A stretch of 64,000 bases of DNA from Caballeronia udeis (GCF_001544555.2 NZ_FCOK02000044.1:1-64000); one strand, 5' to 3'; positions 17,913 through 27,429 are shown, counted from the stretch's first letter. Made by a program: numbers and translations. The notes: generated by a model not told the origin, from the letters alone.

Positions 17913-18413
17913 ATGAAGACTCATGATGCTTTGAGGAATCCGCACTCCGCTTCGGGCAACACCGCTGTTCCACCCGGAACCGTTGATCTGTCGACTCAGG
18001 GCGGGACGGAGGACATCGACCTGATCGAACTCACTGCCGAGATCGTGGCGAGCTTCGTGTCGTGCAATCCATTGCCGGCAGCCGACCTGCCGGCGTTCAT
18101 ATCGAGCACCTACGCCGCGCTGGCCGCATTGCGCACGCACTCGGCACCGGCCGCGCTGCAGCGGGCTGCGGTGCCGATAGAGGAATCGGTGCACGACGAT
18201 TACCTCGTCTGCCTGGAGGACGGACACAAACTGAAATCGCTCAAGCGCTATTTGCAGCGCCACTTTGCGATAACCCCTGACGAATACCGCGCGAAGTGGG
18301 GCCTGCCCGCCGACTACCCGATGGTCGCACCGGCCTATTCCGCGCTGCGCTCGGCGATCGCGAAGCGCCATCCCGCGGGTGCAATCAAGCCGCGGCGCGG
18401 CAACCTGAGTTGA
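17913..18413 (+). CDS. MucR/Ros-family transcriptional regulator
   Basis: The ATG at 17913 has GGGAG upstream and gives 166 aa; an upstream ATG at 17886 lacks a ribosome binding site. The C-terminal half matches MucR/Ros: DDYLVCLEDGHKLKSLKRYL, then QRHFAITPDEYRAKWGLPAD, then YPMVAPAYSALRSA. These regulators bind AT-rich DNA through a prokaryotic C2H2-like zinc finger. The finger keeps Cys100, Asp103 and His117, but has Tyr113 where family members usually have the first His, so zinc binding may be altered. A copy of the CCCC/GGGG palindrome precedes the gene. Confidence 0.88.
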   Translation: MKTHDALRNPHSASGNTAVPPGTVDLSTQGGTEDIDLIELTAEIVASFVSCNPLPAADLPAFISSTYAALAALRTHSAPAALQRAAVPIEESVHDDYLVCLEDGHKLKSLKRYLQRHFAITPDEYRAKWGLPADYPMVAPAYSALRSAIAKRHPAGAIKPRRGNLS

Positions 18414-18451
18414 ACCCACGAACGGGGGACGCCGCTCCCGTCGCTCTCGCG

Positions 18452-18474
18452 CTCCCCCGAAGAGGGGATGTCGC
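18452..18474 (+). promoter_or_regulatory. CCCC/GGGG palindrome, copy b (upstream of AraC gene)
   Basis: CTCCCC-CGAAGA-GGGGAT followed by GTCGCG, about 105 bases before the AraC-family start. It matches copies d and e at both arms and in the trailing bases; a half-site TCCCCCGTTCG (minus strand) lies 25 bases to the left. Confidence 0.55.
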
Positions 18475-18577
18475 GCCGTCGCCGGACTGCGCAACATGTG
18501 GACTGTCGACATCCGCCCCCGGAAGCCGCCTGGTTTGCGTCGCGGGCACGTCGCCGGTATCGACAGGAGAGGCGCAC

Positions 18578-19606
18578 ATGATCACGCGGACACCGAATGC
18601 TGCGCTCGGCAACGAGGCGGCAGGTTTCGCCGCCAATAGCAGGACCACGGCCGACCATCCGGTCGTGCTGGTCGAGCAAGACTGGCGTTGCCCGCCGCCG
18701 TCCGCGGCCGGCAGCGCCACCGGCGACCGGATCGCCGTAGGGCGCTGGGCCTGGGAGCCCGGCGAAGGGCTGGAGGTGTCGAGCCGCTGCGACGACCGCT
18801 TCTGCATTGTCGGCATCAGTCTGACGCCGGCCACGGTGCGCTTCCAGCACGGCGGCAACGTGATCTGGGATGGCCCCGTGATGCCGGGCTCGATCCAGAT
18901 CACGACGCCCGGCGAAAGCGTCAGTGCGGCGTATTCCACGTCGTGCCGCGTCATGCATCTGTTCATCGAGCCGAAGCTGCTGTCGAAACGGTACGAGGAG
19001 GCCGAGGGTGAGCTTCAGGAGCCGCTCCGGTCGATCGAGAGCCCGAGCATCTTCCGCGACGTCGCGGTCGAGCGGCTCGCGACCGCGCTTGAGGAAGTCA
19101 ATCCGGTCGCCGACGCGTCCGGCCGCCTCTACGCGGACAGCATCTGCGACGCAATCATCACGCGCCTGCTCACGCGGGCTGCCGAGCTCACGCCGGGGGC
19201 CGCGCGGCGCGCGTCGCCGCTGCCGAAGTGGCGTTTGCGGCGCGCGCTCGATTTCATCGAAGCGAATCTGGCGCAGCCGATCGGACTTGCCGATGTCGCC
19301 GCCAGCGCCGGCCTCACCCGCATGCATTTCGCCGCGCAGTTCCGCTCGACGACCGGCTATTCCCCGCATGCGTACCTGCTGCGGCGCAGGATCGAGCATG
19401 CCCAGATGTTGCTGCGCACGACGGCGCTCAGCGTGCTCGACGTCGCGCTCAGTTGTGGCTTCGGCTCGCATGCGCACTTCACGACCGTCTTCGGGCGGAT
19501 GGTCGGTGAGTCGCCCAACAGCTGGCGGTCCCGCATGCGCGGCGAGGGGCTGATCGCGGAGCTGCCCGTGGCTACCTCCGCACGCCGGAGGGACACCGAA
19601 ACGTGA
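18578..19606 (+). CDS. AraC-family transcriptional regulator
   Basis: The frame is open much further upstream, but the ATG at 18578 has ACAGGAGAGG and gives a normal 342-aa protein. The N-terminal about 200 residues form a ligand or dimerisation domain without a close recognised relative. The C-terminal AraC DNA-binding domain (about 230-330) has two helix-turn-helix units: IGLADVAASAGLTRMHFAAQ and SVLDVALSCGFGSHAHFTTV, followed by FGRMVGESPNSWR. The target genes are unknown. Its position next to the PHA locus and the shared upstream palindrome suggest a role there. Confidence 0.88.
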   Translation: MITRTPNAALGNEAAGFAANSRTTADHPVVLVEQDWRCPPPSAAGSATGDRIAVGRWAWEPGEGLEVSSRCDDRFCIVGISLTPATVRFQHGGNVIWDGPVMPGSIQITTPGESVSAAYSTSCRVMHLFIEPKLLSKRYEEAEGELQEPLRSIESPSIFRDVAVERLATALEEVNPVADASGRLYADSICDAIITRLLTRAAELTPGAARRASPLPKWRLRRALDFIEANLAQPIGLADVAASAGLTRMHFAAQFRSTTGYSPHAYLLRRRIEHAQMLLRTTALSVLDVALSCGFGSHAHFTTVFGRMVGESPNSWRSRMRGEGLIAELPVATSARRRDTET

Positions 19607-19697
19607 TCACGCAGGCTGAGCTGACGAATGACAAATGCAGGCGCGTCTCGTTGCGCCTGCTCGACGGCGGTTCATGCGAGCAGGCCGCGAAACTGCC

Positions 19698-19725
19698 TGA
19701 AGCACGCTTCGAGCGAGATGCTTCA
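19698..19725 (+). terminator. possible hairpin terminator after the AraC gene
   Basis: TGAAGCA and TGCTTCA form a 7-base stem enclosing a second small stem (CGCT-TCG-AGCG), 92 bases after the AraC-family stop. There is no T-run, so a terminator role is only probable. Confidence 0.35.
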
Positions 19726-19758
19726 AGCGTAAGGCATGGGGGAGCCGTCATGGAGCCA

Positions 19759-19782
19759 ATCCCCCCTTTAGGGTGATATCGC
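19759..19782 (+). promoter_or_regulatory. CCCC/GGGG element, copy c (orphan position)
   Basis: ATCCCCCC-TTTA-GGGTGAT followed by ATCGC resembles the other copies but has an imperfect right arm. It lies between two convergent genes with no gene start near it, so it may be a relic of a promoter interrupted by the neighbouring AT-richer cassette. Confidence 0.4.
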
Positions 19783-19836
19783 GTAGTAAGGACGGTTTTG
19801 TCGCATCGAAAAATCGAGGCGCCGAGATCAAAGGAA

Positions 19837-20751
19837 TCAGTCAAGCGAAGCCTTATAGTCTTTAACGGCAGACTCCATCCAGGCTATAAATTTCGTTAGT
19901 GACGCCAACTCACGTTTTTGTTCAGGAAAGGAAAGATAGAGCGTTGCCGAGCCTCGGCTAACGTATTGACCAATTCGAACGAGCTTTCCTGAATGCAACT
20001 CCTGATCGATTAAAAGACGCGGCAGCAGCGCGATTCCAAGACCCGATACTGCCGCGTTGATCGCCATGATGAACATGTCGAAATAGTGCTCGCCTCCGGT
20101 ATGCTCGACCGGACTCAAATTGAGCGTCTCGCGCCATGCCTGCCAGACTGTGGCTTGATCGCGGGTATGAATCCAGGGCAAGGCAGCGATCTCCGAGGTT
20201 GAACACTCGCGTCCGTGACCCAGCAATTCCGGAGCGCCGACCATCCATATCTCATCTTCGGTAATGAGCGCCTGTCCAGCCATTCCGGGCACCAAGGACT
20301 GCCCGAAGTAGATCGCGGCATCGAAATTAAGATCGTTGAAATAAGTCGGCTGGTCCCGGCCCATCAAGCGAAGTTCCACGCCCGGATACCGCTCGTGGAA
20401 ATTGCGCAGCCGCGGTACAAGCCACTGCGCTGCAAACGTGACACCTACGGCCAAGCGAATCGGCGGACTGGTTTGATGCTGAATGAGCTCAAGCGTGTCG
20501 AGCCGGATCTGATCCAGGTGAACACGAATACGGCGTGCGTACTCGATACCCGGCTCAGTCAGCACCAGCCGCTGCCGCACACGATCAAACAGTGGAAACC
20601 CGAGCCCGGCTTCCAACTCGTTAACCTTCTTGCAAATCGCGCCTTGCGTCTGCTGCAACTCTGCCGCGGCCTTCGAAAAACTTTGATACCGCGCAGAGGC
20701 CTCGAACGCTTGTAAAACGCTCAAGCTTGGAATGCCGTGTCGCATTGACAT
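19837..20751 (-). CDS. LysR-family transcriptional regulator (GcvA-like)
   Basis: This 304-aa regulator has a winged helix at residues 5-65 (LSVLQAFEASARYQSFSKAA, then ELQQTQGAICKKVNELEAGL), in the style of the GcvA/AmpR subgroup, and an effector domain from about residue 95. GAGG lies 7 bases before the start. It is codirectional with and downstream of an MFS permease gene, 132 bases away, and near a class II aldolase gene; it probably controls their expression in response to the substrate. Its codon use is AT-richer than that of the AraC gene next to it. Confidence 0.9.
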   Translation of the reverse strand: MSMRHGIPSLSVLQAFEASARYQSFSKAAAELQQTQGAICKKVNELEAGLGFPLFDRVRQRLVLTEPGIEYARRIRVHLDQIRLDTLELIQHQTSPPIRLAVGVTFAAQWLVPRLRNFHERYPGVELRLMGRDQPTYFNDLNFDAAIYFGQSLVPGMAGQALITEDEIWMVGAPELLGHGRECSTSEIAALPWIHTRDQATVWQAWRETLNLSPVEHTGGEHYFDMFIMAINAAVSGLGIALLPRLLIDQELHSGKLVRIGQYVSRGSATLYLSFPEQKRELASLTKFIAWMESAVKDYKASLD

Positions 20752-20883
20752 TGTATTTCCTCGGTGTCTGCACTCAGGAACTGCACTCGCGATCTATTTT
20801 GAGCGATGTGACATTCCGAGTCCACGGTACACCGCAACCGTTCGAAACCTGAAGTGCTGAGCGTTTGCGCGACGCGACATGTT

Positions 20884-22209
20884 CTAAAAGGCTATGCCGG
20901 ACGCCGATGCATGGTGCCGGTTACGATCGAGTGCGATGGCCAATATGGCGGCGAATGTCATCGCGATTGCGATCGCCACAAACGCGTACTGGAACGTGCC
21001 GGTGGTGTCCCGGACCCATCCTATGAAGTAAGGCATCAGGAAACCAGACGACACGCCGATACTCGTGATCAAGGCAATGCCCGTTGCCGCAGCCCGATCC
21101 GTCAAGATACGGCTAGGCATTTGCCAAAAGGTCGAAATGCTGCAGAAACACGCCGATGTTCCGATCGCCAATGCGATGATCGTATTGATTGGCGACTCGA
21201 GATACAGCGCGGTAGCCAGTGACGCCCCAGACACCAGCAGCGGGCCCGCCACGTAATATGCGTTTATGGATCTCTTGCTGACAATCCGGCCCCACAACAA
21301 CACGGCGATGACCGCCACCGCAAACGGTATGGCGGTAATCAGGCCGATCTCGCTCAGCGTCAGGTCGGCACCGTTCTTGAAGGTCTTGACCACCTGCGGC
21401 AAGAAGTACAGCAAGCCGATGATGCCCGAATTGGTACCGAAGTAGACCGCGCCCAACGCCCAGACCTTCAGGTTTGAAATGGTCTCCCATGCGCTTGTGG
21501 GTTCCACCCACTGCGCGGCAGCTTTTCTCTCAGGTGCAATAGCCTCGTTGATCTGCTCCTTCTCCTCGCTCGACAGCCAGCGAGCGGTCTCAGGCCGGTT
21601 GGGAAGCCAAAAATAAGCAATAAAGCCTAACGTAATGGCTGGCAAACCTTCCACCAGAATCATGGCGCGCCAGCCGGTGACACCGAACACATTGAGATGC
21701 TCCATGAGCCACGTCGATATGGGAGCGCCGAGCATTCCTGTCAACGGGATCGAGACCGTGAAAAGTGACATCATCCATACCCGGTTGCGTGCCGGCATCC
21801 ACAACGTCATGTAGTAGACCATCCCCGGATATAAGCCGGCTTCAAAAACGCCCAGGAAAAAGCGTGCCAGGTAGAGCCAATAGACGTTGGGCACGAAGCT
21901 GGTCAACGAAGACAGAAGGCCCCAGGTAATCAATATCCGAGCCATCCAGATTCGCGCGCCAAAGCGATGCATGCATAGGTTGCTAGGCACTTCGCACAAG
22001 ATGTACCCAAGAAAGAACAAACTTGCTGACAGGCCATATTGTGCCGCGCTCATGTGTAACTCGGCGTTCATCGTCAATGCGGCGTAACCCACGTTAGCGC
22101 GATCAAGCTGATTTGCGATGTACATCAGAATCATCAGCGGTGCGAGACGCATCACGACCCGCCTCATCAGCGGTGCAGGTAACGCCATGCCTGTATCAAG
22201 TGTGCTCAT
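20884..22209 (-). CDS. MFS transporter, anion:cation symporter (ACS) type
   Basis: The start at 22209 (MSTLDTGMALPAPLMRRVVM) has CCGGAG upstream; the longer frame to 22326 has no ribosome binding site. The 441-aa protein has about twelve membrane segments and the ACS-family N-terminus (LMILMYIANQLDRANVGYAA) shared by phthalate, tartrate, gluconate and hexuronate permeases. A six-segment half, a central loop (about residues 195-235) and a second half are visible. It is divergent from an aldolase-family gene 219 bases away, suggesting uptake of a hydroxy or sugar acid that is then processed by that enzyme. Confidence 0.88.
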   Translation of the reverse strand: MSTLDTGMALPAPLMRRVVMRLAPLMILMYIANQLDRANVGYAALTMNAELHMSAAQYGLSASLFFLGYILCEVPSNLCMHRFGARIWMARILITWGLLSSLTSFVPNVYWLYLARFFLGVFEAGLYPGMVYYMTLWMPARNRVWMMSLFTVSIPLTGMLGAPISTWLMEHLNVFGVTGWRAMILVEGLPAITLGFIAYFWLPNRPETARWLSSEEKEQINEAIAPERKAAAQWVEPTSAWETISNLKVWALGAVYFGTNSGIIGLLYFLPQVVKTFKNGADLTLSEIGLITAIPFAVAVIAVLLWGRIVSKRSINAYYVAGPLLVSGASLATALYLESPINTIIALAIGTSACFCSISTFWQMPSRILTDRAAATGIALITSIGVSSGFLMPYFIGWVRDTTGTFQYAFVAIAIAMTFAAILAIALDRNRHHASASGIAF

Positions 22210-22428
22210 GATGCTCCGGTATGAATGTCTGGTTGCTTCGAGGAGCATTAGGCACGTGCCATTTTCCCCGTGCAAGCGACGGAAACTATTGAGCTTGTGA
22301 GCTTTTGTCACAATCGGCAAAGCCATGCCGGTCGTGAGTAAAAGTGGGTCGCTTGTTATTGAATATCGATGGACGGTCGGGGAAACAGCTCGGAGAATTG
22401 CTATCCATCAATGTAACGAGAGCACACG

Positions 22429-23223
22429 ATGAGCGGCATCAGCGAAGCAGAATTCATAATCCCGACGCCCATTGGCGGGCGTCTTCCGACGCCCGAGGTC
22501 TTCGACAACGTAGGGGAGGAACGCCGCGACCGCAAACGCAGGCTTGCCGCAGCGTTTCGCATCCTGGCACGGTTCGGTTTGACGGAGGGCATTGCGGGCC
22601 ACATTACTGTCCGGGACCCGGAATTTCCCGATCGATCCTGGGTCAATCAATACGCTCAGCACTTTTCCACCATCTGCCCCGACGACTTGATTTGCATAGA
22701 CGACACCGGTGTCGTCCATGACGGAACCGGACCGGTCAACGCGGCCGCCGTCGCTATCCACTGCGGCATTCACAGCGCTAACCCCGCCGCTATCGCAGCG
22801 GTGCATACGCACACGACTTGGGGCCGGGCTTTCTCCGCCCGATCCAGGCTGTTAGCTCCGATCAACCAGGAAGCGTGTCTCTTCTACGAAAATCATGTGC
22901 TGTTTCGCGGTGACATTGTCGTGCTGGCGACAGACGAAGGACGCCGGATTGCAGAAACCATGGGTGAAAAGAAGGCAGCAATTCTTCTGAATCATGGCTT
23001 GCTGACAGTGGGCGGATCGGTTGACGCAGCGGTGTATCGCTTCATCGCGATGGAGCGTTGCTGCCAGGTACAACTGCTCGCGGAAGCGGCTGGCGCGATC
23101 GAGCCATTGAGTGAAGAAGAGGCGCTTGCGACCAGGGCGCATCTGGCGTCGGATTACGTAGCCTGGCTTGGATTCCAGGGGCTATATCAACAGGTGATCC
23201 GGGAAGCGCCTGACCTGGGGTGA
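22429..23223 (+). CDS. class II aldolase/adducin-family protein
   Basis: The 264-aa protein has the class II aldolase fold, with zinc ligands in AAVHTHTTWGRA and LNHGLLTVGGS, and the N-terminal RFGLTEGIAGHITVRDPEFP typical of the subfamily. Members include fuculose-phosphate aldolases, but this longer subgroup is often of unknown substrate and may act as a decarboxylase or aldolase on sugar acids. It is transcribed away from the MFS gene and lies before the acyl-CoA synthetase, from which it is separated by a 242-base gap. It is probably functionally tied to the MFS-LysR set rather than to the PHA operon. Confidence 0.88.
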   Translation: MSGISEAEFIIPTPIGGRLPTPEVFDNVGEERRDRKRRLAAAFRILARFGLTEGIAGHITVRDPEFPDRSWVNQYAQHFSTICPDDLICIDDTGVVHDGTGPVNAAAVAIHCGIHSANPAAIAAVHTHTTWGRAFSARSRLLAPINQEACLFYENHVLFRGDIVVLATDEGRRIAETMGEKKAAILLNHGLLTVGGSVDAAVYRFIAMERCCQVQLLAEAAGAIEPLSEEEALATRAHLASDYVAWLGFQGLYQQVIREAPDLG

Positions 23224-23325
23224 CACATGTTGCGGGTACGGCGTTCTCCTTCTCACGCCGATTACTTCCGCCGCTTCGCGCGCGATCCGTCAAAACCTCC
23301 CTTATCTTCCCGCCTCCCCTTGAAG

Positions 23326-23346
23326 CTCCCCTGTTCGGGGGATGTC
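23326..23346 (+). promoter_or_regulatory. CCCC/GGGG palindrome, copy d (upstream of acyl-CoA synthetase)
   Basis: CTCCCC-TGTTC-GGGGGAT followed by GTC, 120 bases before the first gene of the PHA operon. Nearly identical to copy e in front of the LuxR-family regulator. Confidence 0.65.
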
Positions 23347-23465
23347 TCCTTCCTGCGAATAATTCGATGATGGCATCAACCGGGATGCCACCGTGCGCGA
23401 TATGCGCCGACGGACTTGCGTCAGTTGTGTCAACCCGATCCATTTCTCGACTTCAGGAGATGTAG

Positions 23466-25109
23466 ATGCAGGACGCTGTGCAGGACTCGACGTCATCCCC
23501 CTATGCCTATCCGCTGTTGATCAAGCAATTGCTGCATACGCCGTTCGTTCAGGCGCCGGACCAGGAAATCGTCTACCGCGGCGAGTTGCGGATGACCTAT
23601 ACCACGCTGAGGGAACGCATCGCCCGGCTCGCTAATGGCCTGAACCGGCTCGGTGTGCGGCATGGCAGCACCGTGGCGGTAATGGACTGGGACAGCCACC
23701 GCTATCTGGAATCATACTTTGCAGTCCCGATGATGGGCGCCGTTCTTCAGACGGTCAACGTAAGGTTGTCGGACGCGGAGATCGCTTACACGATCAACCA
23801 CGCTGGCGCAGAAGTGCTGTTTGTCCACACTGATTTCCTGCCCGTGGTCGAAGCGATCAAGGATCAGCTTGAAACGGTCCGCACATTCGTGTGGATCGAC
23901 GAGCCGGGCAGTGAAGCGTGTGCCCACACCATTGCGTTCGCCACGGAATACGAGGCAATGCTCTCGGCAAGCGCAACGAGCTACGACTTCCCCGACTTCG
24001 ACGAGAATACCCGCGCCACCACGTTCTACACGACGGGAACCACCGGTCTGCCCAAGGGTGTGTACTTCTCGCATCGGCAACTGGTTCTGCACACCATCAC
24101 CCTGATGGCGGCATTGGCGAGCCCTGTCTCGGGACAGCGTTTCCATCGTGGCGACGTGTACATGCCGCTCACCCCGATGTTCCACGTCCACGCCTGGGGC
24201 ATGCCGTATATCGCCACGGTTCTGGGTGTGAAGCAGGTCTATCCCGGACGCTATTTGCCGGACCGGCTCGCACGACTCGTGCGCGAAGAGGGCGTCACGT
24301 TTTCGCATTGTGTGGGCACGATCCTGCACATGCTGCTCGCGTGCGAGGAGGGGAAAGCCACGGACATGAGCAAGTGGAAGATCATCATTGGCGGCGGCGC
24401 GTTGCCGCAAGGCCTTGCCAAAGCGGCGCTGGACCGGGGCATCGACGTGTTCGTCGGTTACGGGATGTCGGAAACGTGCCCCGTACTCAGTCTCGCGCAA
24501 CTTCCTCCCGGCGCTGAAAAGCTCGACGCCGACGAGCAGCTTCGCCTGCGCTGCAAGACCGGCCTTCCTGTTCCTCTTGTTGACCTGCGTGTCGTCGACG
24601 ACAACATGGACCCACTCGCCCGCGATGGCAAAGCCACCGGCGAGATCGTCGCGCGCGCACCGTGGCTCACGCAAGGCTATCTGAACAATCCCGAGGCTTC
24701 AAGGCAGCTTTGGACCGGCGGTTATCTCCATACGCAGGACATCGCGAATATCGATCCGACGGGTAACGTACAAATTACTGACCGTCTCAAGGACGTGATC
24801 AAGTCCGGCGGCGAGTGGATTTCATCGCTCGAGATAGAAAGCCTGATCTCGCAATACGAGGGCGTTTCTGAAGTGGCCGTGATCGGCATCAAGGACGAGA
24901 AGTGGGGGGAGCGGCCGGTGGCGCTGGTGGTGCTCAAGGAGGGGGCGGCAGTCACGGAGGACGACATCAAGCAGCACGTACTGTCGTTCAGCACATCCGG
25001 AAAAATATCGAAATACGCGGTGCCGCAGATCGTGAAGTTCGTCGATGCGCTGGGAAAGACAAGTGTCGGCAAGATCAACAAGAAGTGGCTGCGCGAGCAG
25101 TTCGCCTGA
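23466..25109 (+). CDS. medium-chain fatty acyl-CoA synthetase, AlkK-like
   Basis: The 547-aa AMP-forming ligase is about the length of Pseudomonas AlkK. The P-loop TTGTTGLPKGV lies at about residues 190-200, and further adenylation motifs are VGYGMSETCP and GGYLHTQDIANIDPTGNVQIT. The C-terminal lysine motif VGKINKKWLREQF is present. It activates free fatty acids to acyl-CoA, supplying beta-oxidation and, through the neighbouring hydratase, 3-hydroxyacyl-CoA for PHA synthesis. It is the first gene of a five-gene run (synthetase, MaoC, PhaC, phasin, PhaZ) and is preceded by palindrome copy d. Confidence 0.9.
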   Translation: MQDAVQDSTSSPYAYPLLIKQLLHTPFVQAPDQEIVYRGELRMTYTTLRERIARLANGLNRLGVRHGSTVAVMDWDSHRYLESYFAVPMMGAVLQTVNVRLSDAEIAYTINHAGAEVLFVHTDFLPVVEAIKDQLETVRTFVWIDEPGSEACAHTIAFATEYEAMLSASATSYDFPDFDENTRATTFYTTGTTGLPKGVYFSHRQLVLHTITLMAALASPVSGQRFHRGDVYMPLTPMFHVHAWGMPYIATVLGVKQVYPGRYLPDRLARLVREEGVTFSHCVGTILHMLLACEEGKATDMSKWKIIIGGGALPQGLAKAALDRGIDVFVGYGMSETCPVLSLAQLPPGAEKLDADEQLRLRCKTGLPVPLVDLRVVDDNMDPLARDGKATGEIVARAPWLTQGYLNNPEASRQLWTGGYLHTQDIANIDPTGNVQITDRLKDVIKSGGEWISSLEIESLISQYEGVSEVAVIGIKDEKWGERPVALVVLKEGAAVTEDDIKQHVLSFSTSGKISKYAVPQIVKFVDALGKTSVGKINKKWLREQFA

Positions 25110-25131
25110 CCCGTCACAAGGAGCAAACACG

Positions 25132-25596
25132 ATGAGCATCAAGGGATACAACGTCACCAGCATTGACGATTTCGTTGGCCGCGAACTGGGGGTATCGGAC
25201 TGGGTTGTCGTCGACCAGGCCCGTATCAATGCGTTCGCCGAGTGTACGGGCGACAAGCAATGGATTCACGTGAACGAGGAACTGGCGAAGCGCGAGAGTC
25301 CGTTCGGCGGCACGATCGCGCATGGCTATCTGACGCTTTCACTACTGGCGTCGCTCGCGATGGAGATTGGAGTCATTCCCGAGGACGCATCGGCGGGGCT
25401 GAATTATGGGCTGGACAAGGTGCGCTTCATGACGCCGGTGAAAGCGGGGGCGCGGGTGAGAAATCGCGTGACGCTGATGTCGGTGGAAAAGAAGGGCGGC
25501 GGCCGGATCGTCATCAAGATGATCAACGAACTGCAGATCGAGGGCGAGGAGAAGCCGGCGCTGATTGCCGAGACATTGGCGATGCTGGTCTTGTAA
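25132..25596 (+). CDS. MaoC-family (R)-enoyl-CoA hydratase, PhaJ-like
   Basis: AAGGAG precedes the ATG at 25132, giving 154 aa. The hot-dog fold hydratase motif is visible: FAECTGDKQWIHVNEELAKR and then SPFGGTIAHGYLTLSLL, with the catalytic Asp and His. Such proteins hydrate trans-2-enoyl-CoA from beta-oxidation to (R)-3-hydroxyacyl-CoA, the substrate of PHA synthase, which is encoded directly downstream. The neighbourhood makes a PhaJ role likely, though MaoC proteins also have other roles. Confidence 0.88.
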   Translation: MSIKGYNVTSIDDFVGRELGVSDWVVVDQARINAFAECTGDKQWIHVNEELAKRESPFGGTIAHGYLTLSLLASLAMEIGVIPEDASAGLNYGLDKVRFMTPVKAGARVRNRVTLMSVEKKGGGRIVIKMINELQIEGEEKPALIAETLAMLVL

Positions 25597-25648
25597 GTGC
25601 AAGCCACTGTGTTGGCGAAGCGCATGGAGATGTTTGAGGAGCAGCAAG

Positions 25649-27355
25649 ATGGTGGCGAAAAATGAAAGCACAGCACAAAGCGAGCAGCCGAACGACCTCG
25701 CGGCGTCTGCCGCGGAAGGCATACTCGGACCGAATCCGTTCGTGGGACTGCGCCCGCGCGACATTCTGGCAACCGCGCAGCAGATTGGCGCCCAGGCGCT
25801 GCGGCAACCCGCCTTGCTCCTGGAGCAGGAGGCGGCGCTGGCGCGGGATCTGATGGCTGTGCTTGGCGGCAGTGCGAACTGTACGCCGCCTCAGGGCGAC
25901 AAGCGCTTCACCGACCCTGCATGGCAGAGCAATTCGCTTTACCGCATGGCGCTGCAAAGTTACGTGGCGTGGCGCAACGCGCTGACCGGGTTTGTCGATC
26001 GCTCCGCGCTCGACCCGAAGAGCAAGGAACGCGCGCAGTTCGTGCTGTCGCTGTTCACTGATGCGCTGTCGCCAACAAACACGTTGCTGGGCAATCCGGC
26101 CGCACTCAAGAAAGTCATCGATTCGGGCGGCGCCAGCCTGCTTGACGGCATCAGGAACCTGATGACGGACATGCTGCAGAACCAGGGGATGCCCGCGCAA
26201 GTCGACAGGACGGCGTTCAAGGTAGGCGGAAATCTCGCCACGTCGCCGGGCGCGGTCGTCTTTCGCAACGACGTGCTCGAGCTGATCCAGTACACGCCGG
26301 CGACGGAACAAGTGCACGCCCGCCCGCAACTGATCGTGCCGCCCCAGATCAACAAGTTCTACGTCTTCGACCTGTCCGAAGGCAAGAGCATTGTCGACTA
26401 TCTGGTGAAGAGCGAGTTTCAGGTGTTCGTGGTGAGCTGGCGCAATCCGACCGCCGCGCAGAGTCACTGGGACCTCGATACCTATGTTGCCGCGCTCCTT
26501 GAAGCGGTCGCGGCAGTGCGTGACATCACCGGCAGCGACGACGTCAACCTGCACGGCGCCTGCTCGGGTGCGATGACGATTTCGGCGCTCCTCGGCCACC
26601 TCGCAAGCCGGGGTGACAAGAGCGTCAATGCTGCCACGCTGATGGTTGCCGTGCTGGACAACACGGCTGACTCGCAGCTCGGTCTCTTTGCAACCCCGGA
26701 AGCCATCGCGGCCGCGAAGCAGAACAGCACCTCGAAGGGCGTGCTCGCCGGTGAAGAAATGGGCCGCGTGTTCGCGTGGATGAGACCCAACGATCTCGTC
26801 TGGAACTACTGGGTCAATAACTATCTGCTCGGTAAAACGCCGCCCGCTTTCGACATCCTCTATTGGAACAACGACGCAACCCGGCTGCCCGCGGCGATGC
26901 ATGGGCAACTGCTCGATATCTTCACGGGCAATTTGTTCAGCAAACCTCGCGCGCTGACGGTCCTGGGTACACCCATCGACCTGTCTGAAGTAACCTGCGA
27001 CAAATACGTCGTGGCCGGCATGACCGATCACATCACGCCATGGAAGGGCGTGTACAACACGGCGCGCACGTTCGGCGGCGACACGCGTTTCGTGCTGAGT
27101 TCGAGCGGCCATATCCAGAGCCTGATCAACCCGCTGGGCAATCCGAAGTCGAAGTTCTTTCTCAATCCCGATCTGGCCGGCAATGCCGACGCATGGCTCG
27201 CCAACGCCCAGGCTGAAAAGGACTCGTGGTGGGTCGACTGGCGCACGTGGCTCGCCGGCCATTCCGGCGAGCAGCGGCCCGCACCGAAGACGCTCGGCAA
27301 CAAGCGGCACCCGCCGGGCGTGAAGGCGCCGGGAACGTATGTCATGGAAGCATAG
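25649..27355 (+). CDS. phaC: class II (medium-chain-length type) PHA synthase
   Basis: The start at 25649 has GAGGAG 8 bases upstream and gives 568 aa. The sequence follows Pseudomonas PhaC closely: RFTDPAWQSNSLYRMALQSY, NLATSPGAVVFRNDVLELIQ, PPQINKFYVFDLS, VFAWMRPNDLVWNYWVNNYL. The lipase-like box is GACSGA with catalytic Cys305; Asp460 (TDHITPW) and His488 (SSGHIQS) complete the triad. All three are offset by nine from the Pseudomonas positions as I remember them. The enzyme polymerises (R)-3-hydroxyacyl-CoA into polyester on granules in the cytoplasm. Class II synthases are unusual in Burkholderiales, which mostly carry class I. Confidence 0.93.
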   Translation: MVAKNESTAQSEQPNDLAASAAEGILGPNPFVGLRPRDILATAQQIGAQALRQPALLLEQEAALARDLMAVLGGSANCTPPQGDKRFTDPAWQSNSLYRMALQSYVAWRNALTGFVDRSALDPKSKERAQFVLSLFTDALSPTNTLLGNPAALKKVIDSGGASLLDGIRNLMTDMLQNQGMPAQVDRTAFKVGGNLATSPGAVVFRNDVLELIQYTPATEQVHARPQLIVPPQINKFYVFDLSEGKSIVDYLVKSEFQVFVVSWRNPTAAQSHWDLDTYVAALLEAVAAVRDITGSDDVNLHGACSGAMTISALLGHLASRGDKSVNAATLMVAVLDNTADSQLGLFATPEAIAAAKQNSTSKGVLAGEEMGRVFAWMRPNDLVWNYWVNNYLLGKTPPAFDILYWNNDATRLPAAMHGQLLDIFTGNLFSKPRALTVLGTPIDLSEVTCDKYVVAGMTDHITPWKGVYNTARTFGGDTRFVLSSSGHIQSLINPLGNPKSKFFLNPDLAGNADAWLANAQAEKDSWWVDWRTWLAGHSGEQRPAPKTLGNKRHPPGVKAPGTYVMEA

Positions 27356-27429
27356 GGCACACGCACCGGCACATTCGTTGACCGCACGGCGGCCAACATC
27401 TTTCTTAACGTAGTTTCATTGGAGTATTG

